Of a stretch of 5,254 bases of DNA, positions 1 to 5,020 are shown piece by piece (position 1 is the first letter of the stretch; each line of letters begins with the position of its first letter). Source of the DNA: Phycisphaerae bacterium (GTDB lineage: Bacteria; Planctomycetota; Phycisphaerae; UBA1845); NCBI GenBank assembly GCA_028277545.1, contig JANQGB010001033.1:1-5254 (forward strand). The letters are read 5' to 3'. Made by a program: the position numbers and the translations under genes. The notes under the pieces were generated by a model. It saw nothing but the letters and a program-made list of their open reading frames with translations. It had not been told where the DNA came from and searched no databases.

Positions 1-183
1 GGCGGCCCCGGCGGCGCGGGCGGCTTTGGCGGGGGCGGTGGCGGTGGTGGAGGGACCGCCTCTGCAGCGGGCGCCAACGGCGCCGGCGGTCTCGGCGGCT
101 TTGGCGCGGGTGACGGCGCCGCCGGCGGCAGCGAGGAGGCCGGCTGGGGCGGCGCTGGCGGCGGCGGCGCAGGCTTCGGCGGC
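1..183 (+). repeat. Gly-rich low-complexity coding segment
   Basis: Read in the frame of the large CDS, this stretch is mostly glycine and alanine, with GGC codons dominating and runs such as GGAGG, GLGGFG and GAGGGG. Occasional aromatic residues (F, W) recur among the glycines. Similar Gly-rich loops are often inserted between coils of bacterial beta-helix proteins, so it probably belongs to an extended turn of the helix rather than to a separate domain. The nucleotide sequence is itself low-complexity and open in several frames, which explains spurious overlapping reading frames here. Confidence 0.8.
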
Positions 184-3099
184 GCTGTCTGGAACGAGGG
201 AGGTTGGTTCAGTGCCACAAACTGCACATTCGAAAATAACGGAGCGTATGGTGGACAGCCCGGTGGACCGGGCGCCCACAGCGGCCACGGTTTTGGCGGC
301 GCGATTTGCAGCGCTTTCGGTGGCCAGAACGTTGTCACCGGGACCACGTTCATCGACTGCGAGGCCTACTATGGGGGCGGCGTCTACACTGCCGCGGGCA
401 ATTTTCACGCTACCGACAGTTCGTGGAATGGTAACTTCGCGCAGTTCGATGGCGGTGCAATCTTCAGCCTCAACGGCTCGATCGAGCTCACGGGGGTCAC
501 GCTTGACGACAACCTGGCCGAAAAAGGTGGCGCCGTTTACAACGACGGTGGTTCCTTCCTGGCCACGAACTGCACACTGACGGGAAACCGCGCACAATTC
601 GGGCCAGGGAAAGGCGGCGCGATCTACAACCTCAACGGCTTGATCGGCGTCAACGGGACCACGTTTGCCAACAACACGGCCGATGTCGACGGCAGCGGCA
701 TCTACAACCTTGCAGATGGCGAAACTGTCTGGATGGGCGTCAACAACAGCATGCTGGTCTATGGCAACACCGACTGCAACTGCTCCAACAACGTCATCAA
801 CGGTGGGACTATTTCGGCCGGCGGCAGCAACAACCTGGTCGATGACACCTGCTTCTCCTGCCCCGGCATTCCCATTGTTGCCGATCCGCTCCTCGGACCG
901 CTCGCCGACAATGGCGGCCCAACGCTTACGCACGCCCTGTTGACGGGCAGTCCTGCCATCGGCGCAGCGGACAACGCTTCCTCTCCAGCAACCGACCAAC
1001 GGGGAGTCCCCAGAGACGCCATCCCCGACATCGGTGCCTATGAAGTAGACTCGGGTACATGTTGCTACAACGACGGGACGTGCGCGGCTGGCGTTTCTCA
1101 GGACGACTGCAATGCCGCACTTGGCTTCTATACGCACGCCGCCACAGACTGCGCGGCAGTAACCTGTCCAACGGGCGGGGCCTGCTGCTTCGGCGACGAC
1201 CAATGCGCCTCGGCGAGCTTGGACAACTGCGATGCCATCGGCGGAACCTACTCCGGTCTGGGCACCACCTGCCTCGCCGGAGACTGCCGACCGGTCGGGG
1301 CCTGCTGCCTGCCAAGTGACGCTTGTCTCGACGACCTGACCCTCTCCGAGTGCTACGGGGTTGGCGGGCTCTTTCGGGGAGAAGGATCCGACTGCGCATC
1401 CGACCCCTGCGGGCCGGGGGCGTGCTGCTTCTTCGACGACGTGTGCCTGGAACTCGCCCCCTTCGATTGCACCGGCGCGGGGCAGGTCTTCTACGGCTCC
1501 GGCACCGTTTGCAGCTCATCCCCTCCCACCTGCGATATTCCGGCCGCGGGCGGGGCATGCTGTTTACCAGACGGCAGTTGTGCACAAGGGCTCCGGCAGG
1601 AAGGGTGCTGGGCGGTCGGCGGCCAGTTTTCGCCGGGCCAGGGTTGTTCTTCCGGCGGTACCAGCATCTGTTTCAACCCCAGCCTCGTGGGAGCCTGCTG
1701 CATGCCCGATGGAGGCTGCGTCGAAACGGATCCGTTTACGTGTCCGGTGATTCTTGGCGGCAGTTTTCAGGGTTTTGGCACCAGTTGCGACGACCTTGCC
1801 TGCCCGGCGCCGGAGGCCTGTTGCTTCGACGACTTGTCTTGCCAGATGCTATCGCCGAGCGGATGCCTTAGCGTGGGCGGGCTGCCACAGGGCGCGGGCA
1901 TGGATTGCGCTTCGGCAGCTTGCGATCGGCCGAGGGCCTGCTGCTTCGACGACGGCACCTGCCAGGACCTGCCGCTGCATGGCTGCTATCTGTCCGGCAC
2001 GGATTATCCGCTGGGATCGACCTGTGCCGAAACAGCCTGCCCGCCGGCCATCGGGGCCTGCTGCTTCGACGGTCAGCCGTGCGAGGAGCTTTCGGACGAC
2101 GAGTGCGTTGCCGCTGGAGGCTCGTGGTTGGGTCACGGCACCAACTGCGGCGGCGGGTGTGGCACACCGGCAGGCGCCTGTTGCTTTGGCGGCAGCTTCT
2201 GCGATTTCGTGCCTGAGGACATTTGTGTGGGTGAGCCGGGGGCCGTCTATCTTGGGGATGACACCAGTTGCTTCGGCAATCCCTGCGAGAATTCGATCGG
2301 CGCCTGCTGCTTCCCTGATCAACCGTGCGACGCGCTGTCGGAGGGCGACTGCATCGCCGGGGGTGGGACCTACCAGGGGCTGGGCGTGAACTGCCTGGCC
2401 ATCACCAGCCCTGTGCCTACGGTGGCGTGCTGCTTGGAAGACGGCTCGTGCGTCGATGTGACTGATGCGGATTGTAGCGCCCAGAACGGTGTATCCAATG
2501 GTCTCGGATCGGAGTGCGCCACAACAGCCTGCCTGTTGCCCGAGGCTTGCTGTCTGGGTGACGGCACCTGCCAGGATGCGCTGGCTGACGACTGCCTGGG
2601 GGCCGGCGGAACTCCGCAGGGTGTAGGCACGGATTGCGCGACTGCGAGCTGCCCGCAGCCCGAGGCTTGCTGCCTGGGGGATGGCACTTGCCAGGATGCG
2701 GTTGCCGCCGAATGTCTGGAGTCCGGCGGCACGCCCCAGGGGGTGGGCACGGATTGTGCGACGTCGGGCTGCCCGCAACCCGAGGCCTGCTGTCTGGACG
2801 ATGGTTCGTGTGTGGATCTCTTTGCGGGTTTGTGTGTCAACATCGACGGCACACCGCAAGGAACGGGCACAGACTGTCCATCGACGACCTGCGCCGTGGT
2901 CTGCATGGGTGGCGCCGCCAGTGGCGACAGCGACGGCAACGGCGAGGTGGACCTGAACGACTTCGGCGACCTCAGTATCTGCCTGGCCGGACCTGCCGGC
3001 GGACTCGGCACGGAGTGTGCGTGCTTCGATTTTGACTTTGACGGCGACAACGACTTGGTGGACTTCGCTGAGTTCCAGGTGAGATTCGCCGGCGACTGA
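1..3099 (+). CDS. Large secreted multidomain protein: Gly-rich, beta-helix, 15 six-Cys repeats, EF-hand C-terminus (5' partial)
   Basis: The frame is open from base 1 to the TGA at 3097-3099, giving 1032 visible residues without a start, so the gene begins upstream of the window. An in-frame TTG at 640 lies inside a beta-helix coil and is not a plausible start. Modules in order, by visible residue: Gly-rich 1-61; seven GG[AG][IV][YFWC]-type coils starting near 60, 99, 125, 151, 176, 205 and 231; a choice-of-anchor Q-like segment at 291-349 (NGGPT, GSPAIGAA, DQRG, DIGAYE); fifteen six-Cys repeats at 353-967; two EF-hand loops from 976 to 1021. This layout resembles polymorphic outer-membrane/parallel beta-helix surface proteins that planctomycetes encode in large numbers. 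Export is inferred from the beta-helix and about 89 repeat cysteines, which would need an oxidising compartment; the signal peptide would lie outside the window. A structural or adhesive role at the cell surface is likely. No catalytic motif was seen and no enzyme activity is claimed. Confidence 0.93.
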   Translation, partial: GGPGGAGGFGGGGGGGGGTASAAGANGAGGLGGFGAGDGAAGGSEEAGWGGAGGGGAGFGGAVWNEGGWFSATNCTFENNGAYGGQPGGPGAHSGHGFGGAICSAFGGQNVVTGTTFIDCEAYYGGGVYTAAGNFHATDSSWNGNFAQFDGGAIFSLNGSIELTGVTLDDNLAEKGGAVYNDGGSFLATNCTLTGNRAQFGPGKGGAIYNLNGLIGVNGTTFANNTADVDGSGIYNLADGETVWMGVNNSMLVYGNTDCNCSNNVINGGTISAGGSNNLVDDTCFSCPGIPIVADPLLGPLADNGGPTLTHALLTGSPAIGAADNASSPATDQRGVPRDAIPDIGAYEVDSGTCCYNDGTCAAGVSQDDCNAALGFYTHAATDCAAVTCPTGGACCFGDDQCASASLDNCDAIGGTYSGLGTTCLAGDCRPVGACCLPSDACLDDLTLSECYGVGGLFRGEGSDCASDPCGPGACCFFDDVCLELAPFDCTGAGQVFYGSGTVCSSSPPTCDIPAAGGACCLPDGSCAQGLRQEGCWAVGGQFSPGQGCSSGGTSICFNPSLVGACCMPDGGCVETDPFTCPVILGGSFQGFGTSCDDLACPAPEACCFDDLSCQMLSPSGCLSVGGLPQGAGMDCASAACDRPRACCFDDGTCQDLPLHGCYLSGTDYPLGSTCAETACPPAIGACCFDGQPCEELSDDECVAAGGSWLGHGTNCGGGCGTPAGACCFGGSFCDFVPEDICVGEPGAVYLGDDTSCFGNPCENSIGACCFPDQPCDALSEGDCIAGGGTYQGLGVNCLAITSPVPTVACCLEDGSCVDVTDADCSAQNGVSNGLGSECATTACLLPEACCLGDGTCQDALADDCLGAGGTPQGVGTDCATASCPQPEACCLGDGTCQDAVAAECLESGGTPQGVGTDCATSGCPQPEACCLDDGSCVDLFAGLCVNIDGTPQGTGTDCPSTTCAVVCMGGAASGDSDGNGEVDLNDFGDLSICLAGPAGGLGTECACFDFDFDGDNDLVDFAEFQVRFAGD
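178..717 (+). repeat. Seven parallel beta-helix coil repeats (Pmp-like)
   Basis: A GG[AG][IV][YFWC]-like motif recurs at 178, 295, 373, 451, 526, 613 and, as GSGIYN, 691. The spacings are 117, 78, 78, 75, 87 and 78 bases, so most coils are 25-29 residues long. Each is followed by a T-rich strand and an N[TNR]A-type turn (for example NCTLTGNRA and GTTFANNTA). This is the pattern of right-handed parallel beta-helices of the polymorphic membrane protein type. The longer first interval of 39 residues carries an extra Gly/Pro-rich insertion. The fold is inferred from the periodicity and motifs; no structure prediction was run. Confidence 0.8.
871..1047 (+). other. Choice-of-anchor Q-like segment closing the beta-helix
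   Basis: Visible residues 291-349 of the large CDS read PIVADPLLG, then NGGPTLTHAL, GSPAIGAAD, DQRGVPRD and end with DIGAYE. This ordered set of motifs is the hallmark of the segment often annotated 'choice-of-anchor Q domain' at the end of CSLREA/Pmp-like beta-helix proteins in many bacteria. It usually sits just before a C-terminal anchoring or sorting module. Here it is followed by the Cys-repeat array and EF-hand loops. Assignment is by recalled motif only. Confidence 0.75.
1057..2901 (+). repeat. Fifteen tandem six-Cys repeats (about 41 residues each)
   Basis: Repeat starts are 1057, 1177, 1297, 1417, 1552, 1690, 1813, 1933, 2053, 2173, 2299, 2425, 2542, 2662 and 2782. The typical unit begins [GE]ACC[FL]xD and has the spacing C-C-x5-C-x7/8-C-x13-C-x4-C. 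The x5 gap is constant in all fifteen, the x13 gap varies only from 12 to 14, and the last gap is usually 4 but is 6, 7 and 3 in repeats 4, 5 and 9. Repeat 11 lacks the sixth Cys. Between the fourth and fifth Cys most units carry a GG[TSL]xxG.G[TS]-like turn. Six conserved cysteines suggest three disulfides per unit and a rigid rod of small knotted domains. Similar GACC-type repeats are, from memory, common in planctomycete secreted proteins, but I cannot name a Pfam family. The 120-base period is coding, not intergenic. Confidence 0.92.
2902..3096 (+). other. C-terminal dockerin-like pair of EF-hand calcium loops
   Basis: Two 12-residue loops fit the EF-hand rule. Loop 1 (2926-2961) is DSDGNGEVDLND, with D1, D3, N5, G6, V8, D9 and D12. 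Loop 2 (3028-3063) is DFDFDGDNDLVD, with D1, D3, D5, G6, D9 and D12. Their starts are 34 residues apart, and each is followed by a short hydrophobic helix (FGDLSICLAG; FAEFQVRFAG). Duplicated F-hand loops of this kind define type I dockerins and related C-terminal modules frequent in planctomycetes. Four extra cysteines lie in and before the linker. Calcium binding is likely; whether it docks to a cohesin or serves another anchoring role cannot be judged, since no cohesin is visible. Confidence 0.8.
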
Positions 3100-3146
3100 C
3101 GTCGCGGGATCGCCGGCATCCGACACGGCGTCCTTGGACCACAGCC

Positions 3147-3178
3147 GCGGCGGAGAGCATCGTTACGCTCTCCGCCGC
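3147..3178 (+). terminator. Strong hairpin, candidate terminator of the large CDS
   Basis: Left arm GCGGCGGAGAGC (3147-3158) and right arm GCTCTCCGCCGC (3167-3178) are perfectly complementary over 12 bp around the 8-base loop ATCGTTAC. It lies 47 bases after the stop of the large CDS, the usual place for a terminator or a 3' end-stabilising structure. There is no T-run after it (TCGCGTTGTG), so it is not a classical intrinsic terminator, although hairpins without U tracts are common in GC-rich genomes. Confidence 0.65.
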
Positions 3179-3282
3179 TCGCGTTGTGCGCACGGCGTGG
3201 ACTCCTTCCGGAGGGTGTTCGCGTCGGACTATCCGGCGGTACGATACCGGGGACACGAGACCGAGTCGGCGCAACAGACACT

Positions 3283-3304
3283 GGACTCGCCTCACCGCGA
3301 GTCC
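3283..3304. terminator. Second 8-bp hairpin, possible terminator or RNA stem
   Basis: GGACTCGC (3283-3290) and GCGAGTCC (3297-3304) form a perfect 8-bp stem with the 6-base loop CTCACC. It is followed on the plus strand by a weak CTTTGA tail. It could act as a back-up terminator for the large gene or as part of a longer structured transcript. The function is uncertain. Confidence 0.35.
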
Positions 3305-3371
3305 CTTTGACGCAGTGCTTGCCTGGGGCGCTTAGTGCGCCTAACAGCCGGTGCTGTGCGCGTCGGGGCCA

Positions 3372-3473
3372 GAAGACTCGGGCGGCGGCCCTCTCACCGG
3401 GCGGTGGCCTGGACAGCCAGCGGGGCTCCGCGTGAGAGCTGTCGCTCTGCCGGGCGCGGGGGCGGTAGTCTTC
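3372..3473. other. Nested inverted repeats, possible structured RNA or leader
   Basis: Outer arms GAAGACT (3372-3378) and AGTCTTC (3467-3473) enclose inner arms CTCTCAC (3391-3397) and GTGAGAG (3432-3438). Both pairs are perfect over 7 bp. A competing small hairpin, AGAGC/GCTCT (3435-3439 with 3444-3448, loop TGTC), overlaps the inner right arm, so the two inner structures exclude one another. That geometry would suit a small RNA or an attenuator-like leader, but no known RNA family was recognised and 7-bp arms can arise by chance in GC-rich DNA. The strand is undetermined. Confidence 0.3.
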
Positions 3474-3499
3474 CATACGATGTACCGCGAGCCTACAAT
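3471..3499 (+). promoter_or_regulatory. Weak sigma70-like promoter candidate for the 104-residue gene
   Basis: TACAAT at 3494-3499 matches five of six bases of the -10 consensus. The hexamer 17 bases upstream, TTCCAT (3471-3476), matches the -35 consensus poorly (two of six). Transcription would start near 3506, leaving a leader of about 65 bases before the ATG at 3571. The -35 candidate overlaps the right outer arm of the nested inverted repeat. This is the best -10 in the gap but remains a motif match only. Confidence 0.3.
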
Positions 3500-3555
3500 C
3501 TAGTAGCGGCGGCGGCCGGGCTGGCGACGCTCGCGAGGAACCAGCCGACGCCGGC

Positions 3556-3563
3556 AGGTGGAG
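3556..3563 (+). promoter_or_regulatory. Ribosome binding site of the 104-residue gene
   Basis: AGGTGGAG differs by one base from AGGAGGAG and ends 7 bases before the ATG at 3571. It supports that start over the GTG at 3558 in another frame, which lies inside this site. Confidence 0.7.
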
Positions 3564-3570
3564 CAGAACC

Positions 3571-3885
3571 ATGATGCGATGCACCGACTGCGAGTACTAC
3601 GGTGGTATCTCCGGTGGGAAGGTCCACCTGCTGTGCGATCCGTTCACGAACGTCAAAGAGCCGGAGTGCCTGGCCAAATGGCAGGTCTTGAAGCTGGAGA
3701 CCATGGTGCAGGCCTACACGGCCACGCTCGAGATGTATCGCCGATTGGCGCCGCTTCAGGAGCGCATGTTCCGCCACATGGAGCAGGAACTCGACGAAGT
3801 GGAGGAGGCCGACGCCTGGAAGTACGCGCTTGACGACGACGATGACGACGAAGACGAAGAGGCGGAGGACGACTTCGGTCGCTGA
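3571..3885 (+). CDS. Small CxxC protein with helical middle and acidic tail, function unknown
   Basis: The protein has 104 residues and starts with tandem ATGs behind a good ribosome binding site. The N-terminus carries C4-x2-C7, then C22 and C33 (with H19 nearby), an arrangement that could hold one zinc ion like a small zinc ribbon. Residues about 34-80 are free of Pro except P61, rich in L, M, E, Q and R, and should be mostly helical, perhaps a coiled coil (LETMVQ, LEMYRRL, MFRHMEQEL). Residues 88-101 are almost entirely Asp and Glu (DDDDDDEDEEAEDD). No signal peptide or membrane segment is present, so it should be cytoplasmic. It resembles, from memory, short conserved hypothetical proteins of planctomycetes, but I cannot name a family. 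A regulatory or protein-binding role is possible; nothing in the sequence decides it. It converges on the hydrolase gene with a gap of 27 bases. Confidence 0.85.
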   Translation: MMRCTDCEYYGGISGGKVHLLCDPFTNVKEPECLAKWQVLKLETMVQAYTATLEMYRRLAPLQERMFRHMEQELDEVEEADAWKYALDDDDDDEDEEAEDDFGR

Positions 3886-3891
3886 GGCGCG

Positions 3892-3911
3892 CCGCTCGGG
3901 CGCCCGGGCGG
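3892..3911. terminator. GC-rich hairpin between convergent genes, likely bidirectional terminator
   Basis: The 20 bases fold as an 8-bp stem (CCGCTCGG with CCGGGCGG, one T-G wobble on the plus transcript) around a GCGC loop. It occupies most of the 27-base gap between the plus-strand stop at 3885 and the minus-strand stop at 3913. There is no T-run on either side, so it may work as a U-less hairpin terminator or a 3' end stabiliser for both genes. Confidence 0.5.
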
Positions 3912-3912
3912 G

Positions 3913-4833
3913 TTACGGCCTTGACGCGGGGGGCTTCTTCAAAGGGGGCCGGTTGCGGAGGTGCTCGTCGAAGAAGGCGATGGTCTTGAGACGGGTGTCG
4001 ACGATCTTCTCTTTCGCCCACAGGTGACCGGCATCCTGAACCACATGAAGGGTGGCGGTTCCGCCAGCGGCGGTCATTTTCTCTACGAACTGCTCGGATT
4101 GTTCAAGCGGTACCAGCAGGTCTCTGCTTCCGTGGAAGATCAGCACCGGGGGATCGCGTCCGTCTACGTGCTCGATGGGTGACGCCTGGCGATAGAGTTC
4201 GGGCGCCTGGCCATAGGGCTGGCCTATGAACTCCACGAACATGCCGGTCGTCAGTCTCTGCCAATACTCGGCGGCCAGGTTGGTCGGCCCGGCATAGCTG
4301 ACTACCGCCTGCACGTTGCCGCCTGGATCGCCCGGAGCGCCTGTGCTTGCGTGGCCCGAATGGGCGTCAGCGCAGGCAGCCATCAGTGCCAGGTGACCAC
4401 CGGCAGACACTCCGAACAGCCCAATCCGCTTCGGATCTACGGAGTGATTCCCTGCGTTGGCCCTCAGCCAGCGGATCGCGGCGTTAAGGTCCTCAATCGG
4501 CGCCGGGAAACGGTGGCTGGGGGCCAGGCGGTAGCTGATGGAGACGGCCACGTACCCCTCCCGGGCCAGCGAGAACATCATGGGCGCACACATCTCCCGC
4601 TGGCCGCGACGCCAACTTCCTCCGTGAATGCAGATTACGGCGGGCAGCGGTCCGGCGGGCGCCTCGGGCCTGGCCAGATCCAGTCTGAGCTCCACGCCGT
4701 CCGGCGCAGCGTAAACCAGGTTTCGTTCGAGCAGAACTCCAGGCGGTGGGCCTATCAGCAGATCGTTGCCGCCGCTTTGGGCTGCTACGCTGGCCAGGGC
4801 GACAAGCCACAAGGAAAGCTGCGCTACCATCAT
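3913..4833 (-). CDS. Secreted alpha/beta hydrolase, carboxylesterase-like (BD-FAE/acetyl-esterase type)
   Basis: The protein has 306 residues when started at the ATG at 4833; a second ATG at 4830 gives 305. Residues 1-18 form a hydrophobic signal peptide (LSLWLVALASVAA) with probable cleavage after VAA18. Next come the oxyanion-hole motif HGGSW (70-74), SYRLAP, a GVSAG nucleophile elbow with S143, D238 in HGSRDLLVP, and H270 in DAGH. The catalytic triad S143-D238-H270 is therefore complete. Such proteins hydrolyse ester bonds; family relatives act on small carboxylic esters or acetyl/feruloyl groups of plant polysaccharides, but the substrate cannot be read from sequence. It should act in the periplasm or outside the cell. 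The C-terminus ends in a basic, Pro-rich tail (RPPLKKPPASRP). The frame stays open upstream to 4980, but those residues look non-coding. The gene is monocistronic as far as seen and converges on the small CxxC gene. Confidence 0.92.
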   Translation of the reverse strand: MMVAQLSLWLVALASVAAQSGGNDLLIGPPPGVLLERNLVYAAPDGVELRLDLARPEAPAGPLPAVICIHGGSWRRGQREMCAPMMFSLAREGYVAVSISYRLAPSHRFPAPIEDLNAAIRWLRANAGNHSVDPKRIGLFGVSAGGHLALMAACADAHSGHASTGAPGDPGGNVQAVVSYAGPTNLAAEYWQRLTTGMFVEFIGQPYGQAPELYRQASPIEHVDGRDPPVLIFHGSRDLLVPLEQSEQFVEKMTAAGGTATLHVVQDAGHLWAKEKIVDTRLKTIAFFDEHLRNRPPLKKPPASRP

Positions 4834-4837
4834 GAAT

Positions 4838-4841
4838 CTCC
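4838..4841 (-). promoter_or_regulatory. Ribosome binding site of the hydrolase gene
   Basis: On the minus strand GGAG (4841 to 4838) lies 4 bases before the ATG at 4833 and 7 bases before the ATG at 4830. The second spacing is closer to optimal, so translation may begin at 4830. Either start leaves the signal peptide intact. The ATG at 4884, which would add Arg residues ahead of the hydrophobic stretch, has no such site. Confidence 0.5.
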
Positions 4842-4851
4842 GCGAGGATAG

Positions 4852-4868
4852 AGCGGGGCAGCCCCGCT
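4852..4868. repeat. Perfect 7-bp hairpin upstream of the hydrolase start
   Basis: AGCGGGG (4852-4858) and CCCCGCT (4862-4868) pair perfectly around the 3-base loop CAG. It sits 18 bases upstream of the hydrolase ATG at 4833, just ahead of the ribosome binding site, so in the minus-strand transcript it would form a 5' leader stem. It could also be one copy of a short palindrome scattered in the genome; one copy cannot show this. Confidence 0.45.
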
Positions 4869-4973
4869 GGCGGAGTCGTACCATAGTTCGCAGCCACGGA
4901 AAAGTAGAGTCGGCGCGGTTATTGTGGCCGGACCGGAGCCTGCCGCCGCGTAGCGACCTCACAGCACCGCTGA

Positions 4974-4990
4974 CCAGCACTGACTGCTGG
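4974..4990 (-). terminator. Small hairpin downstream of the right-edge gene, weak terminator candidate
   Basis: CCAGCA (4974-4979) and TGCTGG (4985-4990) form a perfect 6-bp stem with a 5-base loop. It begins 30 bases past the stop of the minus-strand gene at the right edge, where a terminator would be expected. A second, weaker stem (5-bp GGCTG/CAGCC, 5011-5026) overlaps that stop codon. Neither is followed by a T-run. Confidence 0.3.
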
Positions 4991-5020
4991 CATCGAGTCG
5001 GCTCGTGTTGGGCTGGCCGT

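Larger units (their letters stand above)
3100..3570. other. 471-base intergenic region with several inverted repeats
   Basis: No convincing coding frame was found here; the open frames crossing it lack planctomycete-like protein character and usable ribosome binding sites. It holds a 12-bp hairpin just after the large CDS, an 8-bp hairpin at 3283-3304, a small 5-bp palindrome at 3327-3341, a nested set of 7-bp inverted repeats at 3372-3473, a TACAAT hexamer at 3494-3499, and the ribosome binding site of the next gene. It therefore looks like the 3' end of one unit followed by the regulatory leader of the next, with possible room for a small RNA. Confidence 0.6.

Noticed and set aside
640..642. 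TTG as the start of the large protein
   Set aside because: The frame is open through to base 1 and the coils continue upstream with the same periodicity, so this TTG is an internal Leu codon.
1057..2901. CRISPR-like or intergenic tandem repeat because of the 120-base period
   Set aside because: The period is a whole number of codons, changes are mostly at third positions, and the units encode a conserved cysteine pattern.
1849..3126. Long open frame on the minus strand across the Cys-repeat array
   Set aside because: It is antisense to the repeat array; the product is a repetitive Ala/Arg-rich sequence generated by the regular GC-rich repeats, with no recognisable domain, while the plus frame has ordered motifs.
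3307..3336. TTGACG hexamer with CTTAGT 18 bases downstream as a promoter
   Set aside because: The -10 match is only three of six and it overlaps a small palindrome; not better than chance.
2370..3584. Open frame on the minus strand spanning the end of the large CDS and the intergenic region
   Set aside because: Pro/Ser/Arg-rich product without domains, running through the hairpins of the non-coding region; explained by scarcity of stops in GC-rich DNA.
3558..3833. GTG-started frame overlapping the 104-residue gene
   Set aside because: Its start lies inside the ribosome binding site of the real gene, and its product lacks the coherent Cys4, helix and acidic-tail layout.
4351..4851. Plus-strand open frame opposite the hydrolase
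   Set aside because: It is antisense to a gene with a complete catalytic triad and signal peptide, and its product shows no recognisable features.
4834..4980. N-terminal extension of the hydrolase up to the first ATG at 4980
   Set aside because: The added 49 residues are Arg-rich without protein-like character, would place the signal peptide internally, contain the leader hairpin, and lack a ribosome binding site.
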